Source: Armillaria gallica (Eukaryota; Basidiomycota; Agaricomycetes; Agaricales; Physalacriaceae). From it: 64,000 nt of DNA. The notes beneath the pieces were generated by a model, which ran no database searches, was not told the origin of the DNA, and worked only from the letters and a program-made list of their open reading frames with translations. Location: positions 1,612,001-1,676,000 of the forward strand of contig JBANDB010000017.1 in NCBI GenBank assembly GCA_037576215.1, given 5' to 3'. How positions within the stretch are numbered: position 1 is the stretch's first letter; each line of letters starts with the position of its first letter. This document shows, in pieces, positions 36,283 through 47,574 of this stretch. Both the position numbers and the translations under genes were made by a program.

Positions 36283-37952
36283 TTAGGTGTCTTGAACGAT
36301 TTCGATAGGACTGTCCCCTGAAGCAACGTCTCGGGGGTGTGTTGCCATATAAGCTGACCATCCTTTTGAAAGTTCCAAGATCTGACAGGTTAAACGTTCC
36401 CTCAGGGCGTTAACTTTGTCGACTTGCCAGACTAGGTTTCTACTGGTTGTAAGGTGTGAAGGTGATTCCGACTGGAGGGTATACACAACATCATCAATAC
36501 ATAGTGGTCAATGAGAAAGAACTTACCATGAGTTTATGGTACCTTGATGGCTCCGACATGAATGTTTCCGCAAAGTGTAATAAAAATATACCGCAGTCGT
36601 AAGAATTCTTCTGCCGTGGCACCTGTACAATGGTAAGCTTCCTGTGTGTGTCCATTATGACGCTTACGGAGGCGGATTGTGTGATAGGCTGCGTCTTCGT
36701 CTGCACTCCTTTCTTGTCAGATGCCTCGAGTACTAGGAAGTTGCTCAATGCCGTCAAGGTATCCTGATGTTCCGAGCCCAGCAAATCAAGTGTAAAAATC
36801 TGGGTACTGAAATATCACCGTCAACAAAGTGCGTCAAATGTCACATGTAAATACTCTTACACTTCCCCTGTGGCAGATCCTTTTCCAGTGTCACTCCTTT
36901 CTTCAGCTTCAACCGGAGTCTCCTTCTCGGGTTCACCTGGCAGAATCATACAGCCAGGATTGCAAATGATAGCGAGATACCAATGAATGCTAGGAAAGAT
37001 CATGTTGATTATTCTCTGAAATACACGATAATGACGTACCCTTCGTGTATCGGTATGATCAAGTATGTCTTCACAAAGATATCGATCTTGGATGTCCAAC
37101 GCCGCACGTCATCATATTGTCTAACACGTGTTTGAATACATCCATGGTGACATGAAAGACAAAAGCTATCACCTTTCGAATTTAGGAAACCAAAATGGAC
37201 TGAAGATATAAATGTCTTTGTTAATTGCAAATTTATCTTGTCCCAATTGCTCTTGGAAAAGCCTACAGAAAGTTGTGAACAGGGGGTAAAAGACCTTGAG
37301 AAATACGTACCGTAATCCAAACTCTATGAGGTTATCATTGAGGTAGACACCCGGTTTCAAGCGATCGAAGTCTTCTCGTTTGATGCTCACCCCACCAGTG
37401 ATGCCCCAAGGATATTCCAGCATCCTAGAGGAATTGTTAACAGAGTTCTGCAGAAAATAAATGTTACGAACAACTCTTCAGGATCAATTGTTCCTCCCTC
37501 CCCAACATGTTCTTGCGAACTGTCAGGTACAGCAGCGTTGCTAAGAAAAGCTTGGAAAATACGCTTCATTATTGACAAGAGATGCTTACTGGCTACGAGG
37601 CTTCTTACTTCGATGGACCTTGGAAATGGCTGAATCCTGCGTTTGTCAATTCAATCAAGTGGTATTGCTTGATAGATATGCGGACCGACCTTAGCCTTTC
37701 GCTTCAACGATCCGCTCAGGCCAGTGTGAAAATTTGCAAGGGTAAATGGCTGAGAGTTCGATGTTGAACGGGAATCGCGAAAGTCTCCTTCATCGTCTGA
37801 TGACGAATCAGATGACTCCGTTGAGTCTTCTTCATCGATCTCCGGAAACAGGGAACGGGGAGTGGGGTTCGACGGCTCTGGTAGTGGTCAGTCAGCGATT
37901 ACACCGTTGCACCTGTGAACGTACTCCATATCTTGAAAGGATATTCCTCCAT
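36283..37952 (-). CDS. Ulp1/SENP-like C48 cysteine protease, 408 aa
   Basis: Ten exons close exactly (1227 nt): 37913-37952, 37690-37877, 37590-37636, 37472-37540, 37311-37424, 37262-37173, 37120-37040, 36989-36861, 36806-36527 and 36471-36283. The N-terminus is Ser/Asp-rich (EEDSTESSDSSSDDEGDFRD) and then basic (SLKRKAKDS), which suggests a nuclear protein. The protease domain starts at GVSIKREDFDRLKPGVYLND, the substrate-recognition segment of Ulp1. The triad is visible: His in IHWYLAIICNPG, Asp in FTLDLLGSEH, and Cys in QKNSYDCGIFLLHF, with the Gln before it for the oxyanion hole. Such enzymes cleave SUMO or related modifiers. Ulp1 domains also occur inside several DNA transposon families, so the convergent integrase-core gene next door is suggestive. 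Confidence 0.85.
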
Positions 37953-39169
37953 CGTATACGTATGGGAATTGATAAACGACGTGTCGGAAACAATGGTGGG
38001 AATTAAGAGACAAAAAATGATGCGATTCCAACGGTAACGGCATGCGCTGATCACCGAATAACGTGATATACGTAATGCCCCTTGACGGAGCTTAAAACCA
38101 AATTCCAACTTCAGATACTTAAAGAAGTTTATCTAGGACCATCTCTTCAATGCCAGTGAGGAAAAATTGTAACGGCTGAAATCGGGATGCCATGATACAA
38201 ATATGTCCACTTCCAGAAAGATCTAGACTATCCTGCGGACTGATTCGGGTTTTATAATAGGTAAACTGCTGCTAACGACGTACTAACAATTCTTTCATAG
38301 TTAGGCCCCGCGAAAACCCCAACAGGCATCAATCCCGGACTACACTGATGAACAATGATCTTTAAGGAAACACTTAAATCACTGAAAATAATGGGCACAC
38401 AGATAATGATTTCTGACTTTGAAAATGTCCGACGTGTGCGCTTCAAGTATATCTTCGGAAGAACATAAAACGCAGGATGTGATATACTGAGCAAGATACA
38501 TTGCGGCGTTGTTTCGAGTCTCGACTTCATTTCTTCCACAATTTCCCAGTGTTTATAATAGCACGAAACAGTTGCCATACAGCAACACTGCTGGCTGCGG
38601 TCAGGAATGAGAATTGTAAATAATGAAGTCGACCTTAGCTGCTGCAGAACCACTGAAGAGGCGGTGAGGGGTGAGAGTTAGATAAATCGGTGGATTGTAC
38701 AATTTAGGTAGTTATACTCACCGAGTAACCCTTAAGCTTAGCCCTAAAGTGAAGAAGGTGATTCAAGGTGGCTGTGCTCCTCGATGCGTTTGGAATTTGA
38801 AATAATGTCATCCGTCTCGATGCTTTGATGACTTAATCCATCAACATCTAGAGCTATATTTGGCAACCGGGTGACTTTTAATATGCGTAGGAACGTAGAA
38901 CAGGAAGAAAGGACAAGATACGGACAAGTAGCAATATCGCACCATACGCTGGCATGTAGGATTAGGTACAACACATACCAACAGGATTCAAAAAAAAAAC
39001 TGGGTAACTGGAAGCTAGTAGTACAGATGCACGAACGCCTGAAAGGAAAGTAGAAGGCAAGTAATTAAGCTTGGTCAATGTTGCTCATTGGGCTCAAGCG
39101 CAGTTGGTATTCCATGCCTAGCCCGGAGATATACGTTGTTCCTCCAATCCGCAGTCATCTCGCGAATCA
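37953..39169. other. No supported gene
   Basis: A 133-codon minus-strand frame (38252-38653) is present but has no domain, and its flanks lack matching splice sites. Near 38760-38840 there is a weak match to the dispersed core (catccgtctcgatgctttgatgacttaa), probably an old truncated copy. Confidence 0.35.
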
Positions 39170-41152
39170 TGTGCTACATCGGCTTGAGGTCCAGTACCAA
39201 AAGAACAGGAACAAAAGTCCCAGTATCCCCCAACTGATACTGAACAGTATCCTATTCACCTGTGGACCAGTGTACAGTCCAAAGATAAGGAAGGCACCGA
39301 CGAAGAACACTGTCCTGTTCATTGGGAAATTTGAATGAATCCAACTTCGAATACATACGACATACCCCCAGTATAGTAAGCCAAATGGTAGACCTTGAAC
39401 AACAGCAATGTTCTCCAAAGTATCACAGTTGTCACGGAATCCATGGTTTATTTGGCACTACGCACATGTATGTCAGTTGGCAGGGAATAAAGAGTCATTG
39501 GACGAACAGAATCCGAAAATGACACCTGCAGGATGTCCTGATACTTGCGTTGTAGCAGGAAAGCAAAGGTAATGCTTCCAAGGCAAGCAGCCACGGAGAT
39601 ATATAACATTATTTTTATCCCCGACGTATTCGGGCCAGCGTCCACAGACTGGATCGCAAGGATACCAACATCAATGGCAATAAGGACCGTACACTTCGAT
39701 AGATGTCAAACCGAAGTCCGCACAGGGTCACTTTCAGACTTACATATATGGTCAAGTCTGAACACGTCTTCTGAACTGCAGAGGAAAATTGATTCCATGC
39801 CCGGCGAGAGACAATGCCATCGATTGACATTGTTTCAATCGCCAATAGGTGCCTTCGTGGGGCACTGAAAAGCATCAAACTAATAAGGGAGAATCTTCTA
39901 GATACCTTCCGCGGTGCGCTATCGAAGATTGAAACTCCGCTGTTCAGTCGAACGGCTTGTTCCCCGTGAAGATTAGCGTACTTCTCCTCTGCTGGGATAT
40001 GCATATTAGCGCTTACATCTTCATAAATTTGTATATGATTCACCGAAATGCTTCATGAGGATGAATATAATCCTGCAGACTCCTGGCGCGTTTTGAAGGT
40101 CCGGTATTCCGGAATTGATTATGTCCAACATCGTCTTTAATTCATCCGGCCCATATGATGCAGTAGATGAGGCAGATATCAGGTGATCTGGGCTTAGGAT
40201 GTCAATTCTGTCAGCTATTGACACAGAACTTACTCACCGCCTATGGCATGAAGAATCATGTCCTTCAATTCGTGCAATACAGCTTGTCCTGGACGTGACA
40301 GAGAGGGATATAATCCGCGGTGGTGCCTGGAACACAAATGAGCTAGGAAAAGATCGAAGTATTGAAGTATTGAAATACCAGTATTGAGCGTTTATTGCAT
40401 ATCCTTGGATGACGTTTAGAACATGAATCATAAAAGGTTAAAGCCAATACCAATATGCGCCTCCGACTGAATGCCCCTCATGTTATAGAACAGACTCTGC
40501 GATGGGTTCATTTGTTCCGGCCAGAAGATGACCCATGTCGGATGATACGCGAGATAGTACTCGCAAACGTGGTTGCCTGCGCCATCCAGGACGATGTCAA
40601 GGACGAGGTCGACGTTTGCAGAAGAAAAGAGTGGTTCGGCGTGTCGGATAGATTCCCAGGAGGTACATATATGTCTTAAGGCTTTATTGACTATCGTTAG
40701 GGTTCGATCTTGTGTGATATCAGCGTCTGTGACTACCGTGCAGTACTTGTGCCACAACTCAGTTCCTCCGGAAGTGAAAGATGAGCAAGGCACGTACCAG
40801 TTCCCTCTGACTGTAATATTTGGTCCCTTCAGGATGAACATGGCTCGTCCATGCTAGTACAGAGGGGCTGATGAAGATGACATAGTCGATACGAAGTATT
40901 CAATGTGTTTGACCCACACTGTGTATGATATTTTTTGCGGAGGAATAGTGTATACTGCTTCACAACGTTTGCTGCATATTTTTCAGAGTCAAAGTCCAAA
41001 TATAGATCACAATGGCGTACACTTTCACGGTGCGGCGATACCGTTTGTGGTCGGTGGGGAGGATAGGATATACGTATCCTGCATGAGTGGGAGGAAAAGG
41101 CGCTTGAAAACGGCTCATCCGGTGTCGGATTATTCGGTTGTAACGCAAACAA
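39170..41152 (-). CDS. Putative membrane protein of a basidiomycete-expanded family
   Basis: Several minus-strand exons read as one protein family I have seen repeated in mushroom genomes (sometimes with a WW-like N-terminus). They are TELWHKYCTVVTDADI and VCEYYLAYHPTWVIFWPEQM (about 40790-40520), MRGIQSEAHIG (40490), EEKYANLHGEQAVRLNSGVS (39985), RRAWNQFSSAVQKTC (39810), DAGPNTSGIKIMLYISVAAC (39640), and VVQGLPFGLLYWG then two hydrophobic helices (39410-39180). The C-terminal half therefore has about four membrane segments. I did not close exact exon borders. The start near 41152 is uncertain because frames switch there. Function is unknown. Confidence 0.5.
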
Positions 41153-41245
41153 TGGTGCGAAAAAACATTTTATTCCCTGTGTATAATTATTTGGAGAATT
41201 GACATGATTATCTCAGCCGCGTTCTGGAACCAGAAAGGCTGTGAC

Positions 41246-41709
41246 AGGAATGGGGTGGGTCGTGTGATGGTAGCGTGACTGTAACACATTCCCTTGATTA
41301 CCTCATACATCATCCGTCTCGATGCTCGACGTCCCTTTGTGGAAACGAAGAATTCAACATATAAGAAAGACGCTACTACCGGTTAAATATATATGCTCAA
41401 CTTGTACCTCAACGCACACCGAAATTGATCATCGATCCTGTCCAAGTTCTTGAACCATTTTAGGCGTTCCAGACGGCAGGAATGGGGTGGGTTGTGTGAT
41501 GGTAGCGTGACTGTAACGCATTCCCTTGATTACCTCATGCATCATCCGTCTCGATGCTCGACGTCCCTTTGTGGAAATGAAGAATTTAACATACAAGAAA
41601 GACGCTACTACCGGTTAAATATATATGCTCAACTTGTACCTAAACGCACACCGAAATTGATCATCGATCCCGTCCAAGTTCTTGAACCATTTTAGGCGTT
41701 CCAGACGGC
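41246..41709. repeat. Tandem duplication, two units of 232 bp
   Basis: Unit 1 (41246-41477) and unit 2 (41478-41709) both begin aggaatggggtggg and end gcgttccagacggc. They differ at only about ten positions by eye. Each contains catcatccgtctcgatgctcgacg, reminiscent of the dispersed core. There is no long open frame. The near-identity suggests a recent duplication. Confidence 0.9.
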
Positions 41710-44697
41710 AATTACATTAAACCTGAACACGATAACCAGGTGCATTGGAACTGTGAAAAACGTCTCATCTACTTTACTTTGAGTTACTTGAAGTGAATAC
41801 AGAACAGTCACTTACTGTCCATCGCGCCGATTTTTGAGATTTTTGAGTGATACTTGTATGCATTTCCAAAACTTTTTCAATCCCCCTTGCCACCTGTCTC
41901 TGCCAGTCGACAACGATTATCATGAGTCAGAGATATTGTGGAGACAGTGGCTACAAACCTGAATTTTTTCAAAGTCGATGTTTCTTGGCGTTTAAGCCAA
42001 CAGATGGGAGCAGTGTCTGATCCCATGTTGTGGCAGCGCAAAGTTGGGAGTATTCTAGAGACTGATCGTTATCGGGAGATGATAAGTGTTCTTGACGTCA
42101 AACGTGCTTGCGAGGATTTGCAGAAATTGCCCATACCTGCAGGTACGTGAACAGCATGTCAACCTGTTAAGTGACCGGGAAATGACACTGTCCACACGCC
42201 GATGAAAGTACTTCACTTGTCCTGAAAACGATGTCATCATGCGCATCATTCTTTTGTCTTATATGATCATTTGGACGTGTCCGCAATGGAACTTCACGGG
42301 CAACAAAATCTGCATTATCACTTTACAGGGCATGCGCCCCGTTGAATTCATCGAAAGGAAAACAATATTAGTGACTATCTAACGGCGAGTGCCAGCCTGA
42401 ATTGGGATGGCGGTGACGTATTTGTATTCTGTAAGTAACTGTGAAAGGTGACAATCAGGGCAAGCAAGGGTTCATTACGTTTGGGCCATTCCGTGCTGGG
42501 CGGATGCATCAAGTTGTTGGGTACAACGGAGAATCATCGATCTCAGGGAATTTCGCACACAGGATACAGTCTTAATGCATGTTAGTACATGTCTACTTTG
42601 AAGCCAGGGAAGTGGTTTGATTTCGCGCTTTCCTTCGCAGCCAAGAACCTACAGACATTGCACCTGACAATCCTATGGTGGCTCCGCTAAATGTCTGATG
42701 CGGACATCGCACAAGATATCAATACACTATGTCGGAGGCTCAGACGTAAGCCCCGTATAAGGAAGCAAAGTATCGAGCTTGACTAGGAAAGTGCAAATAG
42801 GATCCATACAAATGCCTCTGTACCATCGACGGGACACACTATTCCCTCGTCCATGTGGTTTCAGTTGCGATAATAATCACGCTTCATACACTGCACCGAT
42901 GATTAATTTACGTTACCTTGTCTATCAGAACAATCGTGCAAATTGCCTTGATTGGGTTCGAAGCACATGGTTCTTACATTTCAGTCGTTCACACTCGGGA
43001 GAAGAAAACCTCCGTCAAGGGTGTGGTCCTTTCTCCGTGCCGGCAGGGTAACTAAGCTAAGGATCTTGGCAGCAGAGAAAGTCAGAACTATACATGTAAA
43101 GGATGTTGCGACCGGGATTCTATCCTACGTTGCACTAGATATCTTTCTTGCCGTCGAAACATGTATATTTCCTTGGGCTGACAAATCCAAATTGTAGGGT
43201 ACATTCCAGAACCGCTTCTCTGTCAGGTTTGCGGGGAAGACTAAAAGACCCTTACATGTGTTGTACAAGATGACCATCTTTAGCCCGATTTTGCGGTCTG
43301 GACTTCGGGTCGGGGTGGGCCCAAGCTGTTGACCGCCTCTTGAAGGCGGAGACTTCACGCATCCGATCATCGAGCTATTGCAGCGCTGACCTTCGTAGGT
43401 TTCACTTGTAAAGCCCAAGGGGCAGTATATGACAGGTTTGGTCGGAGCAAATTCTCGCATGACCCACCCTTATAGGTGCTCCTATGAACCTCATCCGCCG
43501 TCTGTGAGTTACGTTGAGCACAGGAGTGAATTTCGAGACGTCAGACGAAAGACCGCTGAGGAAGCGATGTCTGCCAAAGAAGTAGCTCACCTTGGAAAGT
43601 ACTATATGGCTGTGCGCGATCGGATCTGCCCCTACTACTACTCAGGCCTGTCAACTTGATTACGACATAAGAAGTCACCGCTAAAAACCTCGCCAGTCGA
43701 AGGAGGCTGCAAACCGAGTACCATAACTGATATTGCACACGTCTTATTCGAACGCTGTGGTTATAAAAATTCATTGTTTGATATCATTCTGGATATGGAC
43801 TTTTTGTATCAACTTTTTATGTGTATCAATCTGAGATGTCTCTGCCAATTTAAGATGGTGTCTGAATAGGTGGTATACATTCAACGTACCTTCCAACATT
43901 GTGCCGATTGGAAGGGGAAGAACCGATTCCATAATCTCCGTGCCCATTCTGACTTCTACGTCTCTACTCATCCACCTGGGCAGGGATTGGTCATTTTGAT
44001 CCCGTTCTGGAAACATCCTGCTCCGCTGAAGAGTTTTTGACCGGGAGGTCTGTGCCGGTCCCAGCCGAGCCGATGTCAAATACAAAATTAAATCAATTAC
44101 TACGCGAGTCCAAAATAAACATTTAAACTCCAGCAATTTGAAAAATTCGAAGGTGAGGAAGTCTCCGGGGTCATGCTGCTATATATGGTAAGAGCAAATA
44201 CCTACAAATACCGGTTATTATCATAACCGGAGCGTACCAGTCCTGTATTCCATACGATACCTATCCCCACGTTGCGATGGTTTATGACCGCTGTTCTATG
44301 TGTGCCCTCGAAAACCTAGGCTACAGTGCGCCTGTCCGGTCTAGTTTCAATGTTGAATTGAAGGATCCCTTCGACAGGCTGTGTGCCGAATGGGGACCTC
44401 CATTCTTACTGTCCTATGCCATCGCTGATCGTGGGCGGCTAGGCTGACTGGCGCGACGCGCCAATAACACTGTTGGCCACAAAATTTGTGATCCTGGAAA
44501 CTTCATCCTACATTCAGGAACGACTTGCGGGGTGCAACGAAGTCAGCCCGAGAGCTTTCAGTACTATCTTACTTCTCGTTTGACTTAGTTTGCTGACGCA
44601 TGAACGGCGTATCGTTTGCATACCACTATTACTTAGAGCATGTACTTCATTTCACCGCGCTCTCGAAAGCCGACAATAACCTGTGGAGACGACAATA
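41710..44697. other. Gene-poor, no confident gene
   Basis: There are several frames of 60-120 codons on both strands, none with a domain. The minus-strand frame 43771-44136 (SLPRWMSRDVEVRMGTEIME) has coding-like composition but no neighbours that extend it. These are most likely remnants. Confidence 0.4.
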
Positions 44698-45022
44698 GTA
44701 GGAGTCAGAGTGAGCGATTATGGTCGATTATAGGATTGATTATGATAACGATTATAAGCCCGATTATGAGCTATAATCACCATGATAATCGCTCTGACTC
44801 TGACCGTGTGCTCTGCCACGTCGGATTATTATCAATTATGTAAAGGCGAGTTGACGTGAGGTTCATAATCGCCGTTCATAATCGTCGCCATAATCGTAGA
44901 AGCACCTCTGGAGTCGCTTCTACGATTATGCTCGATTTCGATTATTCCCACGATTATGGTCTTCATAATCGTTGCCATAATCGTTTCCATAATCGATCCA
45001 TAATCGTCTACTCTGACTACGC
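44698..45022. mobile_element. MITE-like element built of ATAATCG repeats
   Basis: The left end AGTCAGAGTGAGCGATTATGG (44704 on) matches the reverse complement of the right end AGTCAGAGTAGACGATTATGG at about 18 of 21 bases. The interior carries many copies of CGATTAT/ATAATCG in both orientations. There is an internal hairpin CATAATCGTAGAAGC / GCTTCTACGATTATG and an internal inverted copy of the terminal phrase (ataatcgctctgactctgac near 44784), so it may be two nested copies. No open frame and no clear target-site duplication were found. Confidence 0.65.
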
Positions 45023-47574
45023 CTAATGCTTATTTACCAAAAGAAATTTTGGATGCAGCCCTTCAATCAGTGCGTATTGAATCTTGATGCACAAGTCATT
45101 CTGTTTTTAATCTCGCATCAATTAGCATATATTCATGTTCTAATAGGTGTTCCCACATAGCTCTTCGATGTTCTCTTTCGGGTAAGTTACAAACTTTCTT
45201 TACTGCGACGAATCTGTTCTTAAATGTTGGCAGCATGTGTCGTCAACATCATTGCTCAAGCGCTCCCCTCCGTTACACAGGGCTCGGATATGCCACGCCC
45301 TGCGATGGCCCACCACTTCATAAATGATATACGTCAGATCAGACGCAAACCTTCAACGGCTTACTCACTAGCAATGAATATGTATGCGACATCTACTGAA
45401 TGTGATCTAACGACTAATCGTTGACTTGTCAGATTCACATCGCTTTCATTTCCCTGGGCCACTTGAACGACAATACTTATTTCAATCAAAATGGCGAAGT
45501 GTCTTGAGATATCCTGACGTTCGTATCCATCCCCAGGAATCATAAAGGTTGATCTTCAGATTTTGTACGCTACCGACAAAATAGAAGGAGCTTATCCGAA
45601 TTACGAACTACAGCACAATGGGAGGAATAAACATGTACCTTTGAAGATTAAAATCACCTAAATTGTAGTTCATGTCAATTGCAGTGTGGATAAACCACTC
45701 AACGGCATACCTAGCTCGACTCCATTATACGTCCAGGGTTGATTTAACATGCGACATAAGGAAAACTAAGCTCTCGACACTGAAACCGAGTTTTGAGGTC
45801 AACGGCACCGTAATTCATGGGATTCACGGCCTGAGCAATTTGAGATTTCGACTAGTCAAATATTAAAGCACATGGACATAGATACGACCCGGAAACGGGT
45901 TTTGAAGGTGACTCTTGTCAAGACTTGAACGGCAAGCTACGGCGGTCCGCTAGATTAGCAAGATGACTCGGACGACGAATGGGAATTAAATCACCCACGC
46001 AATGCCAAAATAATCTGTTTGAAGCATGGAAGAATTAACATATTAGGATATTGGGGTATGTCGACTTGGTGGTGGATATTATTGGGAAAATAACGCGTCG
46101 AGTTCAAACCGGATCAGCTGGACATGTGCTAGTTACGTTTCTGTTCAGGACTACCAACTGATACAACTTACAGTACTTCCTTCCTTTTTTACATCTCGAC
46201 CCCTTCGCCCCTCACTCCTCCACGTGTTTTCATCTCGCTTCAAGGCCCAAGATTTGAAGCGCAGACAAGCTGTCTCTTGCTATCCTCAATGTTGCCCTTC
46301 TTATTCCGTTTCTTGTGCTACACTCAACCGTCCTCAAGAACATTCAACAAACTCCGAAAATTCGGCGCGACGGATGTTTAGGTGGCCCGTCACCGTTGAT
46401 GGCCGTTGCACTGTGTGATGGACTTTCCTCTCAATGTTGAGACCTTGGTTCTGACATGAAAATCTATAGTGGTTATTATCGATGCCCGTCACTAAGGACC
46501 CGCTATTCAAATAGGTAGGCAGTTTGTGGACTTCGGTATCGGCTTGTTGGTGTAGCTCGAAATTTGACTTAGTTGGACTCGGCATGGATCTGGAAGTGAG
46601 TTCTTTTTCCTTCATATAGTCAAACGAGCTCACCATGGCTAGCTATAGCCGTCGGAGGCGATATCAAAGCACAGGCTATTAAGACAGTCAGCGCCGCAGT
46701 ATTCGCGTCATCTTCAATGGAAATCCCTGGATTGATTTAGTACGTATTTCAAAACCAATATCGAAATCACCAACGTGGCACGCGACTCCGTGTTCTCCGC
46801 GAGATGTCAAACCCGTATTTATGCGCCAGATTTCGCAGCAGACGAGGTCCAGTACCGAGTGAGTGCACACCATTCCCAATAACCGCTCATCAGGACCTCA
46901 TGGAACCTAACAAAACATTGGAATGGCTCGGGAATATCTATGGAGTCCGAACCACGAGGTGCAGCAAGCTGCTTTTATGATGCAGCCCACGCCAAACTTG
47001 GCAATTTTTATGAAGGATATCAATGACCCTTCTCCTGACGAGCATGCCCTGCACACTTAATATAACCGGTGGCCGTGCTTAATTCTCTGCCTTCCACGGG
47101 AACCGACACCAGCTGGAGCGTGGATCCATCTTTTTATCATATCTGAGCTGTGTCTTGGAGGTAAGAGCCAAAAAGAAAAATGATGGTATTCTTCCAGCTC
47201 ACCTTGTTTCTCGTTAGTGTCAATACTCTACTATTCACCTCTAATGTTCGCTTTGATTCCCGGGGTCTTCATCGTATAGATCCTCACCCGTTACAGCGGA
47301 CAGTGCTATTGGGGTATGTGCTACAGCACAGAACAATATTCTTCTTCGCTGATCTACCTGGCGTTTATAGGCATCTCCACTCAACAATCGTAGCTGTTTC
47401 CCCCTAGTTGTGTTAATGAGCTTCCGTAGCTCTACAGCCTGTAAACATCGTTTCACACTGAAGAATCATCGTGCATCACTTGTCGAACTCATTCTTGAAA
47501 AGTTGTTATGACACCGCGTCCAGGTCTCGGTCTTATTACACGGAATGATACAACGAACTAACTACACAATCCCT
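45023..47574. other. Gene-poor, no confident gene
   Basis: Only short frames occur. Near 46334-46636 and 46688-46879 (minus) there are frames of 64-100 codons without recognisable features. One short plus-strand frame (47180-47407) begins with a hydrophobic stretch (MMVFFQLTLFLVSVNTLLFT) that resembles a signal peptide, but nothing supports expression. Confidence 0.35.
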
